In this document: positions 8,489-17,679 of the stretch, piece by piece | Layout: the number at the start of each line of letters is the position of its first letter | How positions within the stretch are numbered: position 1 is the first letter of the stretch | NCBI RefSeq assembly: GCF_001618955.1 | Contig: NZ_LVYV01000010.1 | Location: 47,652-111,651, forward strand | DNA length: 64,000 bases | DNA from: Tardiphaga robiniae | Lineage (GTDB): Bacteria; Pseudomonadota; Alphaproteobacteria; Rhizobiales; Xanthobacteraceae | Direction: 5' to 3' | The notes under the pieces: model-generated | Database searches by the model: none | Seen by the model: the letters and a program-made list of their open reading frames with translations, nothing else | Told to the model about the DNA's origin: nothing | Translations under genes and position numbers: made by a program

Positions 8489-10708
8489 CTATTCGACGCT
8501 GCTGCTGGCACCGCGATGCAGGTCGGCCTCGATCTGCAGCCGCGAGCCGCCGCCGAAGCGGGCGCGATAGACCTGCAGGTTCTCCATGATGCGCTGGACG
8601 TAGTTGCGCGTTTCCGAGAACGGAATCGACTCGACCCAGTCGACTGGATCGACCTTGGGGTCACGCGGATCGCCGTAGCGTTCGATCCATTTGCGGACGC
8701 TACCGCGTCCCGCGTTGTAACCGGCGAAGGTCATGATGTAGGACCCGCGATAGTCCTCGAGCAGGCCACCGAGTTCGGCGGCGCCCAGCGTAGCATTGTA
8801 GACCGAATCGCCCTTGAGGCGCGCGAGGTCATAGGTGCCGCCGTGTCGCTTGGTGACGTATTGCGCCGCGCTCGGCGTCACCTGCATCAGACCATAGGCC
8901 TGGGCCGGCGACACGACGGCCGGATTGAAGGCGCTTTCCTGCCGTGCGATCGCATAGACCACGGCAGATTCGACTTCGGGCCCGATCGGGCGGTAGCTCG
9001 GAATTCCTGTTGTCGGATAGGCATAGTGATCGAAGGGCAGGCCGCGATTAAGCGCCGCCTTGCCGACCAGCAACGTACCGCGGGCATCCTTGTTCTGTTG
9101 CGCGAGCTCGGCAAGGCCGAGCACAGCTTCCGGATCGCCGTTCTCGCCGACATCGCCGAAGATCGGAATGGCGACTTCGCGCTCGTCGATGGCGTAGAGC
9201 AGTTGCACCGCGCGGACGATTTCCAGTCGATCGAGCCCACGTGCGCGGGCGGTCAATGCACCGCTGATGTCGAGCTGCTGCAGGCCAAGCTTCGCGCGCG
9301 CGAGCTGGCCGTAATAGCTGGTGGATTGCTCTGCTGCGCGCGTATAGGCGGCACGCGCTTCCTGGCTGCGGCCTGCGGCTTCCGCAGCACGGCCCTGCCA
9401 GTAACCGGCGCGGGCGAGAGCTGTCGGATTGACGCTGCCGACGCCGATACGTGCGAAGTGCTGTGCGGCAGTTGCGGGATCTTTCAGGAAGCGCAGCGCG
9501 ATCCAGCCGGCAGTGAATTCCTGCTCGGTCTTGTAGATGTCGCGGGCGGGCAGCGCAGCATCGCGTGCCACGAGGTAGGCCGAGCGGTGTTCGCCGACGT
9601 CGAGGAGTTTGCGTGCGAGCAGACGCCGCTCGATCCACCATTCATCGAGATTATGCAGACGGTGCGGCTCGCGCGGCGCTGCGATCATCAGCCGCGCAGC
9701 TTCGCCGAGTTTCTCTTCGCGGCGCAGCTGCTGAATACGGCTGAACATATAGCCGGGATCGCTGTGCAGTTCGGAGGGCACCGCAGCGAACAGCGCGTTG
9801 ACGTTCGAAGCTTTCTTGGTGACGCCGATGCGTGCCTTTGCCAATGCCATCTCGGCGCTGCCGAGACGCTTTGCGGATCGCAGCGCCGCGTCAGAGTCGC
9901 TGCCATAGAGCAGCATGTCCATACGCGCCTTGTGATCGCCGGGCGTGATCAGCGGGCCGAACATGTCGATGGCCATGTTTTCGGTATCGCCCGAGATGGG
10001 ATCGCTGCGCCATGCGTCGCGCACCAGGCGCTCGGCGCCGGCGCGGTCGCCACGCGCGAGCAGCGACTTGGCGAGCGCGAACTTGCCCTTGGCGGAAATC
10101 GGCTTCTCGCTCTCGAAATAAGACTGGACCGCGGAGTCGTCGCGCTTGTCGTCCCACAGCGCCGCTTCGATGCGGCGGCGCAGGAAGGTCTGCGACGGCC
10201 AGCTCGGATTGGCGGCGACGAAAGCGCGGTAGCGCTCGACAGAGGCGCCATTGTCATCGCTGCGCAGATAGATCCATTCGCCAAGCTTGCGCGCGACCGG
10301 ATCGCCAATCGTTTGCACGACCTGCGCGGCTTCCGAACCCTTGCGCTTGCGGATCAGCTCGATGACGTTTTCGAGCGTTTCGGCATCCGCCTGTGGAGTG
10401 GATGTCGTCGCCGCGACGGCAGCGCGGGCGACCGGCTTCTTGGCAGCAGGAGGAATTGCAGCGTGCTGGCGGGTGGCCGGCTGGATCGCGGGGGCCGGGC
10501 TCGCGGCATCCGGTGCAAGCGGCTTTGCAGGCGCAGCCACGGCAGTAGGGGCCTGTGCGGCACTGCGCGCAATGGGGCGCGCTTTCGGCAATGGAACCTT
10601 GGTGGCCGCCCAGGCCTCGACGGCCAGCACCGATACCCCGACCGCCAGCGCCAGACCGGAGCCCAAGGCCGTCCGCCGCGCAGTTGTGGTGAGGAGCAGG
10701 TGCTTCAC
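8489..10708 (-). CDS. slt: Soluble lytic murein transglycosylase
   Basis: 739 aa from GTG 10708. A signal peptide (TALGSGLALAVGVSVLAVEAWA) is followed by a Pro/Ala-rich linker, a long alpha-helical superhelix, and the SLT catalytic domain from about residue 570. The catalytic Glu is in AIARQESAF (E591), followed by AYGLMQVTPSAA and the AGYNAG block. It cleaves peptidoglycan between MurNAc and GlcNAc, forming 1,6-anhydro ends, in the periplasm. The GTG start is favoured by GGGGGAATGCC just before it; ATG 10786 would add 26 residues ahead of the signal peptide. It diverges from dapA, the usual arrangement in Bradyrhizobium relatives. The long open frame on the opposite strand is a codon-bias shadow. 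Confidence 0.93.
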   Translation of the reverse strand: MKHLLLTTTARRTALGSGLALAVGVSVLAVEAWAATKVPLPKARPIARSAAQAPTAVAAPAKPLAPDAASPAPAIQPATRQHAAIPPAAKKPVARAAVAATTSTPQADAETLENVIELIRKRKGSEAAQVVQTIGDPVARKLGEWIYLRSDDNGASVERYRAFVAANPSWPSQTFLRRRIEAALWDDKRDDSAVQSYFESEKPISAKGKFALAKSLLARGDRAGAERLVRDAWRSDPISGDTENMAIDMFGPLITPGDHKARMDMLLYGSDSDAALRSAKRLGSAEMALAKARIGVTKKASNVNALFAAVPSELHSDPGYMFSRIQQLRREEKLGEAARLMIAAPREPHRLHNLDEWWIERRLLARKLLDVGEHRSAYLVARDAALPARDIYKTEQEFTAGWIALRFLKDPATAAQHFARIGVGSVNPTALARAGYWQGRAAEAAGRSQEARAAYTRAAEQSTSYYGQLARAKLGLQQLDISGALTARARGLDRLEIVRAVQLLYAIDEREVAIPIFGDVGENGDPEAVLGLAELAQQNKDARGTLLVGKAALNRGLPFDHYAYPTTGIPSYRPIGPEVESAVVYAIARQESAFNPAVVSPAQAYGLMQVTPSAAQYVTKRHGGTYDLARLKGDSVYNATLGAAELGGLLEDYRGSYIMTFAGYNAGRGSVRKWIERYGDPRDPKVDPVDWVESIPFSETRNYVQRIMENLQVYRARFGGGSRLQIEADLHRGASSSVE

Positions 10709-10991
10709 GGCATTCCCCCGCGGCGAATCAGACAATCGCACGCATTCCCATGATGTATTTGATTGAAACGGTGACCAAATCGTCAATTTCTGTAACCGCT
10801 TGCTCCTCTCTGCCCGGCCACGGCGGCGAAATCACGGCTGAACAGGCGGCAAACCGCGCTGAAACCCGCCGGAAACCGACCTGAAACTGCCTTGGGCGGT
10901 CTTTCGCAGCAGCCGCAGACTCGATAAGACTTGCTGTTCAATCAATCGGTTCAAGCAGACGGCTAAAGCCGCATCGTGTTCGGAGCAGACC

Positions 10992-11885
10992 ATGGCAGCC
11001 ACCAAGACGAATTTCCGGGGGTCTTACACAGCTCTGGTCACGCCGTTCAAAGATGGCGCGCTGGACGAGGCAGGCTTTCGCGCACTCGTCAGCTGGCAGA
11101 TCGCGGAAGGTAGCAACGGCCTCGTTCCGGTCGGCACCACGGGCGAGAGCCCCACGCTGAGCCACGAAGAGCACTACAAGGTCGTCGAATGGTGCATCGA
11201 CGAAGCCAAGGGCCGCGTGCCGGTGATCGCTGGCGCCGGGTCGAACTCCACCAAGGAAGCGGTGGCACTGGCAAAGCATGCCGAGAAGGCCGGCGCCGAT
11301 GCGGTGCTGGTGGTGACGCCGTATTACAACAAGCCTACGCAAGAGGGCATGTATCAGCACTTCAAGGCGGTGAACGACGCGATCGGCATTCCGATCCTGA
11401 TCTATAACATTCCGCCACGTTCGGTGGTGGACATGTCCGTCGAGACGATGACCCGGCTGTTCGAATTGAAGAACATCGCCGGGGTCAAGGATGCCACCGC
11501 CAATCTCGCGCGCGTGTCGCAGCAGCGCCATGCCATGGGGCCGGATTTCCTGCAGATGTCCGGCGAGGACATGACCGCGCTGGCCTATATGGCGGCCGGC
11601 GGTCATGGCTGCATTTCGGTGGTTGCGAACGTCGCTCCGAAGCTGTGCGCCGATCTGATGAACGCAGTGCTCAAGGGCGACTACGCCGGTGCGCTGAAGC
11701 TTCAGGATCGTCTGACGCCGTTGCATGATGCGATCTTCAAGGAGCCTGGCGTTGCCGGCGCCAAGCATGGGCTCGGGTTGCTGGGCCGCATCACGGAAGA
11801 GGTGCGTCTGCCGCTGGTGACGGTGACGCCGCCGACCGGCAAGGTGATCCGCGACGCCATGGTTTTTGCCGGCCTCATCAACTAG
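10992..11885 (+). CDS. dapA: 4-hydroxy-tetrahydrodipicolinate synthase
   Basis: 297 aa, the standard DapA TIM barrel. The Schiff-base Lys is K166 in AGVKDATA, the proton relay Tyr is Y138 in LIYNIPPRS, and Thr49-Thr50 sit in VGTTGES. It condenses pyruvate with aspartate semialdehyde, the first step of the lysine/meso-diaminopimelate branch, in the cytoplasm. ATG 10992 follows CGGAGCAGACC. It leads into mscL 99 bp later and shares its promoter region with the divergent slt gene, pairing two cell-wall functions. Confidence 0.98.
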   Translation: MAATKTNFRGSYTALVTPFKDGALDEAGFRALVSWQIAEGSNGLVPVGTTGESPTLSHEEHYKVVEWCIDEAKGRVPVIAGAGSNSTKEAVALAKHAEKAGADAVLVVTPYYNKPTQEGMYQHFKAVNDAIGIPILIYNIPPRSVVDMSVETMTRLFELKNIAGVKDATANLARVSQQRHAMGPDFLQMSGEDMTALAYMAAGGHGCISVVANVAPKLCADLMNAVLKGDYAGALKLQDRLTPLHDAIFKEPGVAGAKHGLGLLGRITEEVRLPLVTVTPPTGKVIRDAMVFAGLIN

Positions 11886-11984
11886 GCATCTGCGTCAACC
11901 GGATGTTGGGTGACTTTGGCTGCGCCATCTCTCCTTATTTGTAAGCGCGTACCCGTCGTTCGTTGAAAACAAAAGGAATTGCAG

Positions 11985-12401
11985 ATGCTGAAGGAGTTTC
12001 GCGATTTCGCGATGAAGGGCAATGTCGTCGATCTCGCCGTCGGCGTGATCATCGGCGCAGCCTTCGGTGCGATTGTCTCGTCGATGGTGGCCGACGTCAT
12101 CATGCCGATCATTGGTGCGATCACCGGCGGTCTCGATTTCTCGAATTACTTCACGGGTCTCTCGAAATCCGTTACGGCAACCAATCTGGCCGATGCCAAG
12201 AAGCAGGGCGCCGTGCTGGCCTGGGGCAGCTTCCTGACCCTGACGCTGAACTTCATCATTGTCGCCTTTGTCCTGTTCTTGGTCATCCGTTCCATGAACC
12301 AGCTGAAGCGCAACGATGCCGCCAAGCCGGCCGAACCGCCGAAGCCGACCCGCGAAGAAGAATTGCTGACCGAGATCCGCGACCTGCTCAAGAAGGCCTG
12401 A
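11985..12401 (+). CDS. mscL: Large-conductance mechanosensitive channel
   Basis: 138 aa. [20 protein letters not shown] is the conserved amphipathic start, TM1 covers about residues 15-45 ([20 protein letters not shown]) and TM2 about 73-98 ([20 protein letters not shown]); the C-terminus is the charged cytoplasmic bundle. It forms a homopentameric inner-membrane pore that opens on hypo-osmotic shock. ATG 11985 is preferred over TTG 11979 because AAGGAATTGCAG provides proper spacing. smpB follows after 65 bp. Confidence 0.97.
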   Translation: MLKEFRDFAMKGNVVDLAVGVIIGAAFGAIVSSMVADVIMPIIGAITGGLDFSNYFTGLSKSVTATNLADAKKQGAVLAWGSFLTLTLNFIIVAFVLFLVIRSMNQLKRNDAAKPAEPPKPTREEELLTEIRDLLKKA

Positions 12402-12466
12402 GCCCAAGGCTTGGGTCGGGCATTCGCGGCACCTATATTCGGTCAGCACGCTGAAAGTATTGAACG

Positions 12467-12940
12467 ATGGCCGAAAAGAACGAACGCCCGATCAAGGTGA
12501 TCGCCGAGAACCGCAAGGCGCGGTTCAACTATGCCGTCGAGGATACGGTCGAGGCGGGTATCGCCTTGACCGGCACCGAGGTGAAGTCGATCCGCAACGG
12601 CAAGAGCACGATTGCGGAATCCTATGCCGATCCCAAGGACGGCGAGATCTGGCTGATCAACTGCAACATCCCTGAATATCTGCAGGCTAACCGCTTCAAC
12701 CACGAGCCGAAGCGGCCGCGCAAGCTGCTGCTACATCGCAAGCAGATCAACAAGCTGATGGGTGCGGTAGAACGTCAGGGCATGACCCTTGTGCCGTTGA
12801 AGATGTACTTCAACGAACGCGGCCGGGTTAAGCTGCAGCTGGCGCTGGCCAAGGGCAAGCAGCTCCACGACAAGCGTGCGAGCGAGAAGGACCGCGATTG
12901 GGGTCGCGAGAAGGGGCGTTTGCTCCGCGCGAGAGGCTGA
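12467..12940 (+). CDS. smpB: SsrA-binding protein SmpB
   Basis: 157 aa, typical length. [32 protein letters not shown] and the basic C-terminal tail ([17 protein letters not shown]) are the SmpB hallmarks. It binds tmRNA and places it in stalled ribosomes for trans-translation. The ssrA gene itself is not visible in the window. It follows mscL and precedes the peroxiredoxin gene by 38 bp. Confidence 0.98.
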   Translation: MAEKNERPIKVIAENRKARFNYAVEDTVEAGIALTGTEVKSIRNGKSTIAESYADPKDGEIWLINCNIPEYLQANRFNHEPKRPRKLLLHRKQINKLMGAVERQGMTLVPLKMYFNERGRVKLQLALAKGKQLHDKRASEKDRDWGREKGRLLRARG

Positions 12941-12978
12941 GGCTGGGCGTCGCCCATCCCCGCAAACAAGAGGATGAG

Positions 12979-13554
12979 ATGACGCAAGGCAACCTGCTCG
13001 AAGTCGACTGGAGCAAGATCCCGGCGCCGGAAGACGACGGCGCCGCCAATCATCTGACCGGCATGACGATCTCGCCGGTCAGCCTGCGCGCCACGAACGA
13101 TACCGCGGTTACGCTGTCCGAACTCACCGGCCGCACTGTGGTGTTCGGCTATCCGCGCACCGGCGAGCCCGGCAAGATTGGGCTGGTCGATGACTGGGAC
13201 ATGATTCCGGGCGCGCGTGGTTGCACACCGCAAACCTGTTCCTTCCGTGATCTGTTCGCGGAGCTGAAGGCCGCTGGCGCTAAACATGTATTTGGCCTGT
13301 CGACGCAGAGCAACGCATATCAGACCGAAATGGCCGGGCGGCTGCATCTGCCGTTTCCGGTGTTGTCCGACGAGCAACTTGAGCTGAGTGACGCACTCAG
13401 CCTGCCGACCATGGAGGTTGCCGATCTCACGATGATCAAGCGCATGGCCATGATCATCGACGACGGCAAGATCTCCCATGTGTTTTATCCGGTGTTTCCA
13501 CCGGACCGGAACGCGGGCGATGTGCTGGAATGGCTGAAGGCGAACCCGGTCTAG
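12979..13554 (+). CDS. Peroxiredoxin (BCP/PrxQ-like thioredoxin-fold protein)
   Basis: 191 aa. Thioredoxin-fold segments (TAVTLSELTGRTVVFGYPRT) are followed by GARGCTPQTCSFRD, which resembles the peroxidatic motif of PrxQ/BCP proteins (PxxxTxxC) with two Cys five residues apart. Expected role: thiol-dependent reduction of hydroperoxides in the cytoplasm. The start ATG 12979 follows AAGAGGATGAG; an upstream in-frame start at 12898 lies inside smpB and is less likely. Its stop TAG and the stop of the converging next gene both fall inside the 14-bp palindrome 13551-13564. Confidence 0.85.
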   Translation: MTQGNLLEVDWSKIPAPEDDGAANHLTGMTISPVSLRATNDTAVTLSELTGRTVVFGYPRTGEPGKIGLVDDWDMIPGARGCTPQTCSFRDLFAELKAAGAKHVFGLSTQSNAYQTEMAGRLHLPFPVLSDEQLELSDALSLPTMEVADLTMIKRMAMIIDDGKISHVFYPVFPPDRNAGDVLEWLKANPV

Positions 13555-13560
13555 CCCGGG

Positions 13561-14445
13561 CTAGGAAGAGCCGGCTTTGACGGGTGTCTCGACAACGAGC
13601 GCTTTGATCGCTTGGTCGATCGTGATCGTGCCCTTGCGCGATTCTGCATCGCGCTTGGGGAAGTCGATCCAGCCTTCGTTGAAGCCATCGAGCATCTGCA
13701 TCCGGGGCACCGGATTCATCATGCCTTGTTCGCGAAATAGCCTGTCCCAGCCAGCGCGCGAAACGACGCGGGCCGTGACAGGCCCGCGGAGCGCCCTCGT
13801 GAACGCGTTGGCGATATCGTTCGGCGACACGCGGCGTGGACCTTCGAGTTCAATCACGCGATGACCCGTCCAGCTTTCGAGCAAAAGATCTGCAGCAGTG
13901 CGGCCGACGTCTTCCGCGGAGACCATCGGGAAGGTTTTATCCAGCGGCTGGAGATAGCTCGAAATGACGCCATCCGTGAGTGCAGGTGTGACGTCCCACG
14001 CCGCGTTCTCCATGAACCATGCCGCGCGGAGGAAGGTAACGGGCATCGGCAGGTCGGCGAGTGCGTGTTCCAGCAGTCCGAGCTGGTTGAGCAGGTTCGG
14101 CTGCGGTGCATCCGCTCCAATAGTTGAGAGCACAACCAGTTTCGGTGGTTGCGCCACGCGGAGTGCGCTGTGCAGCGCTTCGATCATCGCGCGGCCCTCG
14201 GTAAAACCGGGGCTCGGGTCAAATGTCGGCGGCAGCAACGCGAACGCGCCGTCGACGTCCGAGAAAGCTTTTGTCAGCGCCGAGGCGTCGCGGGTGTCGG
14301 CGAGGGCGATATCCGCGCCACGTACTGTCCACGTCTTGCTTTTGCTGAGATCTCGAACGACGACGCGGATGGATTGATCGGCGGCAAGCAGCGTGCGGGC
14401 GACAGCGCCGCCGACTTTGCCGGTGGCTCCTGTGATGGCGAACAT
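13561..14445 (-). CDS. NmrA-like NAD(P)-binding family protein
   Basis: 294 aa from ATG 14445 (GGAGAGCC upstream). The Rossmann glycine motif MFAITGATGKVGGAVAR is at the very N-terminus, followed by VVVRD and the NmrA-type FALLPP, TFLRAAWFMEN and FPMVSAEDVG segments. These proteins are atypical short-chain dehydrogenases acting as quinone or NADPH sensors or reductases (QorB-like). It is divergent from a LysR regulator with 109 bp between the starts, the classic arrangement of a LysR gene and its target. Confidence 0.88.
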   Translation of the reverse strand: MFAITGATGKVGGAVARTLLAADQSIRVVVRDLSKSKTWTVRGADIALADTRDASALTKAFSDVDGAFALLPPTFDPSPGFTEGRAMIEALHSALRVAQPPKLVVLSTIGADAPQPNLLNQLGLLEHALADLPMPVTFLRAAWFMENAAWDVTPALTDGVISSYLQPLDKTFPMVSAEDVGRTAADLLLESWTGHRVIELEGPRRVSPNDIANAFTRALRGPVTARVVSRAGWDRLFREQGMMNPVPRMQMLDGFNEGWIDFPKRDAESRKGTITIDQAIKALVVETPVKAGSS

Positions 14446-14554
14446 GGTGGCTCTCCGAATGGGTGGGAATGCCGGTTTGTCCCATTTTTCGATATTTGAC
14501 TGAAACGAGAACACGTCACATCATTGCTGACAAAATATCAGGAATTATGCTGCG

Positions 14555-15448
14555 ATGGACGGACGACTTTTGACCGGCGTGACCGTGCTGGATGCTGTGA
14601 TCGCAAGTGGGGGCTTCTCGCGGGCGGCAGAGGCGCTGGGTATGTCGGCATCCGGCGTCAGTCACGCGATCGCGCGGCTGGAGGCCCGGCTCGGCGTAAG
14701 GCTGCTAGACCGCACGACGCGTTCGATTGCGCTCACCGATGAGGGGCGGCGGTTTTACGAGCGGGTGCGGCCATCGCTGGAGGAGATCGAGGAGGCGGCC
14801 GTCGATGCCTCCGGCGCTTCGGCTCGGGTGCGAGGTCGGCTCCGGGTCAATATCGATCCGTTCTTCTCACGCCTGGTGCTGGCCGGGCATCTCGGCGGGT
14901 TTCTCGCGACCTATCCTGAATTGGCACTGGAGACGATCACCCGCGAACACGTTGGCGATCTGGTGGCTGATGGTGTTGATGTGGCCGTGCGGTTCGGCGA
15001 GCCACTCGGCGCATCTCTTATCTCGCGCAAGCTTGCGGATATTCAGGTGCTGACCGTTGCGTCACCGCGCTATCTGAAACGCCATGGCCGACCGCAGGCG
15101 CCACTGGATTTGCTGAAGCACCAATGCATCGATTTTCGCGATCCGCAGACCGGTCGCCCCTACGACTGGGAGTTTCATCGCAAGGGCAAGGTCCTTCCTG
15201 TCAGGATCTCGAGCCGGCTGGTGTTGAGCGATGCGGGGACCATGCTGACCGAGTGCCTGGCGGGGACCGGGATTTGCCAGGTGCTCGCCATTGCCGTGAA
15301 GGACCAACTCGCGAAAGGCAGCCTGGTCAACCTGTTTCCGGATTGGGCCGACGAGACGTTTCCGCTCTACGCGCTGTATCCTTCGCGGCATCATCCGCCG
15401 GCGAAGGTGCGCGCCTTCATCGACTTTGTGTCGCGAACGGTTCACTGA
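14555..15448 (+). CDS. LysR-family transcriptional regulator
   Basis: 297 aa. The winged helix is at residues 1-60 (ASGGFSRAAEALGMSASGVSHAIARLEARLG as a helix-turn-helix) and the effector-binding domain occupies the rest, ending HHPPAKVRAFIDFVS as in the AaeR/DmlR-like subgroup. It probably controls the divergent NmrA-like gene in response to a small molecule or redox cue; this is inferred from position. The shared 14446-14554 region holds A+T-rich segments (GATATTTGAC at about 14490 and AAAATATC at about 14533) that could be binding sites. Confidence 0.93.
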   Translation: MDGRLLTGVTVLDAVIASGGFSRAAEALGMSASGVSHAIARLEARLGVRLLDRTTRSIALTDEGRRFYERVRPSLEEIEEAAVDASGASARVRGRLRVNIDPFFSRLVLAGHLGGFLATYPELALETITREHVGDLVADGVDVAVRFGEPLGASLISRKLADIQVLTVASPRYLKRHGRPQAPLDLLKHQCIDFRDPQTGRPYDWEFHRKGKVLPVRISSRLVLSDAGTMLTECLAGTGICQVLAIAVKDQLAKGSLVNLFPDWADETFPLYALYPSRHHPPAKVRAFIDFVSRTVH

Positions 15449-15449
15449 C

Positions 15450-16157
15450 TTACTGCGCCAGATCCGCCTTCACCCGCGCAAATACTGCACGAAACATCTC
15501 GGGCGTCAGCACCCGCGTATTCGTGTTGTAACGCGAGCAGTGATAGCTGTCGTAGAGCTTGAAGCGGCCGACGTCGTGGACGGCGCCATGCCCAAAGGGC
15601 GCCGTGACGGCGCGGATGCCGAGCGTCCTCAGCATCGTGTCGTGGGCGACGCGACCCAGCAGCACGATGGCGCGCAATCGCGGCATGGTGTCCATCGTGG
15701 CAATCAGAAACGGCCGGCAGGTGGTAATCTCGACGGGCAGGGGCTTGTTCTGTGGGGGCACACAGCGCACGGCGTTGGTGATCCGGCAATCCTGCAGCAT
15801 GAGCCCGTCATCAGGACGTGCTTCATAGATGCCTGAGGCAAAGCCGAAATCGAGTAAGGTCTCGTAGAGTAGGTCGCCGGCATAGTCGCCGGTAAAGGGA
15901 CGCCCGGTACGATTGGCGCCCTGCACGCCGGGAGCGAGGCCCACGATCAGCAGTGCTGCATCCGAGGTGCCGAACGACGGCACGGGGCCGTTGTAGCCGC
16001 TTGGATCCTTCTCGCGCACCGCCATACGGTAGTCGACGAGGCGTGGGCAAAGAGGACAATCACGCCCGGGGTCGGTGGGAGTACCGGCGGAAATCGCGGA
16101 GGCGACCACCGCCGGCTGTTGTCTGCTGAGTTGCGTCTTAGTCTTCGAAATCTTCAT
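15450..16157 (-). CDS. Uracil-DNA glycosylase, family 5 (UdgB-like)
   Basis: 235 aa from ATG 16157. Motif A region LIVGLAPGVQGANRTGRPFTGD is characteristic of family 5 (UdgB), which has broad activity on uracil, hypoxanthine and ethenocytosine. Cys residues in DCPLCPRL, and further ones at C-R-I-T-N and C-V-P-P, fit the iron-sulfur ligands of the family; HCSRYNTNTR is the second active-site motif. It acts in base excision repair. Its start lies 20 bp inside the upstream NYN gene, so the two are probably translated from one message. It converges on lysR with a single base between the stops. Confidence 0.9.
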   Translation of the reverse strand: MKISKTKTQLSRQQPAVVASAISAGTPTDPGRDCPLCPRLVDYRMAVREKDPSGYNGPVPSFGTSDAALLIVGLAPGVQGANRTGRPFTGDYAGDLLYETLLDFGFASGIYEARPDDGLMLQDCRITNAVRCVPPQNKPLPVEITTCRPFLIATMDTMPRLRAIVLLGRVAHDTMLRTLGIRAVTAPFGHGAVHDVGRFKLYDSYHCSRYNTNTRVLTPEMFRAVFARVKADLAQ

Positions 16158-16764
16158 CGCCTCGTGGCGCCATGGTGGTCGCGCGCTGCAGGAATTGCGG
16201 CGTCTGGTGACGCGGCTCGCGCGGAGCAGGGCGCTCTGCCGGATCGCGGCCAAGCTTGCTCTGCAGTTCCATGAGATCGGTAAACACGTCTGCCTGCCGG
16301 CGCAACTCGTCGGCGATCATGGGTGGCTGGCTCGAGATGGTGGACACCACGGTGACGCGGACGCCGCGGCGCTGCACGGCTTCGACCAGCGAGCGGAAGT
16401 CGCCATCGCCCGAGAATAGCACGATCTGGTCGACATGTTCGGCCAGTTCCATGGCATCGACGGCAAGCTCGATGTCCATATTGCCCTTCACCTTGCGTCG
16501 GCCGGACGCATCGATGAATTCCTTGGTGGCCTTGGTTACCACCGTATAGCCGTTGTAATCGAGCCAATCGATCAGCGGCCGAATCGACGAGTATTCCTGA
16601 TCCTCGATAATGGCGGTGTAATAGAAGGCCCGGACGAGGGTACCGCGGCTCTGAAATTCCTTGAGGAGGCGCTTGTAGTCGATGTCGAAGCCGAGGGTCT
16701 TGGCGGTGGCGTACAGGTTGGCGCCGTCGATGAAGAGTGCGATCTTGTTAGATGTGAGGGACAT
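16138..16764 (-). CDS. NYN domain (LabA/DUF88) putative ribonuclease
   Basis: 208 aa. KIALFIDGANLY near the N-terminus and GNMDIELAVDAMELAEHVDQ with LFSGDGDFRSLVEAVQRRG give the acidic residues of a PIN-like NYN nuclease. The C-terminal ~40 residues are basic and low complexity, ending DEDFED. The family includes LabA and is predicted to process RNA; the substrate is unknown. Start is ATG 16764 (GAGAAAACTTG before it) or the adjacent TTG 16767. It overlaps the UDG gene by 20 bp, suggesting coupled expression. Confidence 0.88.
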   Translation of the reverse strand: MSLTSNKIALFIDGANLYATAKTLGFDIDYKRLLKEFQSRGTLVRAFYYTAIIEDQEYSSIRPLIDWLDYNGYTVVTKATKEFIDASGRRKVKGNMDIELAVDAMELAEHVDQIVLFSGDGDFRSLVEAVQRRGVRVTVVSTISSQPPMIADELRRQADVFTDLMELQSKLGRDPAERPAPREPRHQTPQFLQRATTMAPRGDEDFED

Positions 16765-17133
16765 CAAGTTTTCTCATGTGGTTTGTTGTTGTTAGCGTTT
16801 TTGGCGCGACTTCGTCGTTGCGCATTTGAATCACATTTGTCGTCCGCTCTTCGTCGGATCGGCTTTATTGACGCCACGCAATCAGCTGGTCTGGAACTGT
16901 CCGAATATGCCGATCCATCTTCCCTTGCAATGAAGCCTTTTGGTGTCGAGATATCCGCTTCTGGCCAGATGGATGCCACCGCTTCTGCGGTTTTTTGAGG
17001 GTACCATAGTGCGGCAGAAAACCAAGCCAAGAAGGGTGCAATTCCAAATTGGTCCTTGCGAATGCCGCAAAGCCCCTATACCTACGGCACTTAATCATCA
17101 TATTCGGTCCCACAACAAACGGAGCGACATTTT
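16765..17133. other. Intergenic region before rpoZ with a possible small-RNA end
   Basis: About 370 bp without a supported gene. At 16966-16996 two short stem-loops (TGGC/GCCA, then ACCGC-TTCT-GCGGT) precede a T6 run, which resembles the 3' end of a small RNA read on the plus strand. The stem is short, so support is limited. The rpoZ promoter must lie between this and 17134. Confidence 0.35.
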
Positions 17134-17526
17134 ATGGCGCGCGTAACCGTCGAAGATTGCATCGATAAGGTCGACAACCGGTTCGACCTGGTGTTGCTGG
17201 CAGCACACCGGGCACGAATGATCTCGTCCGGTTCACAACTTACGATTGATCGCGACAACGACAAGAATCCCGTTGTTTCGCTGCGCGAAATCGCTGATCA
17301 GACCATTTCCCCGGAAGATCTCCGTGAGGAACTGGTCCATTCGCTGCAGAAGTTCGTGGAAGTCGACGAGCCCGAGCCGGATACGATTCCGCTGATCGGC
17401 TCCGCCGGCGCCAGCGTCGATGCTGACGACACCGAAGTGGCCGTCGAGCGCATGACCGAAGAAGAGCTCCTCAAGGGTCTCGAAGGCCTCGCTCCGCCGG
17501 AAGAGCAGCCCGAAGAAGACGAGTAA
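17134..17526 (+). CDS. rpoZ: DNA-directed RNA polymerase subunit omega
   Basis: 130 aa. [28 protein letters not shown] is the conserved omega start and [19 protein letters not shown] follows. The acidic C-terminal tail is longer than in E. coli, as in other Rhizobiales. Omega assists assembly of the beta' subunit and binds ppGpp in enterics. It is followed by a strong terminator and then rsh, the same order as the E. coli rpoZ-spoT pair. Confidence 0.98.
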   Translation: MARVTVEDCIDKVDNRFDLVLLAAHRARMISSGSQLTIDRDNDKNPVVSLREIADQTISPEDLREELVHSLQKFVEVDEPEPDTIPLIGSAGASVDADDTEVAVERMTEEELLKGLEGLAPPEEQPEEDE

Positions 17527-17575
17527 AGCGATACACACGGTTTTTTGCTTAACCGTTTTGATTATCAGTCATCAC

Positions 17576-17603
17576 AAAGGCCCGGACATGCGTCCGGGCC
17601 TTT
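17576..17603 (+). terminator. Rho-independent terminator after rpoZ
   Basis: Perfect 12-bp stem AAAGGCCCGGAC/GTCCGGGCCTTT with loop ATGC, followed by GCTTTTG. The A-rich left flank and symmetric stem mean it could work in both directions. Confidence 0.9.
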
Positions 17604-17679
17604 GCTTTTGCAGTCCGTTTCGGGGCAAACTTGAGATGAAGAATCCAGGTCGCTGCTGACCGGATCGAACGAGGCTAGG

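Noticed and set aside
8483..10753. 756-codon open frame opposite slt
   Set aside because: Antisense shadow of a G+C-rich gene; the slt frame has signal peptide, catalytic motif and ribosome binding site, the opposite frame has none and is His/Arg/Ala-rich.
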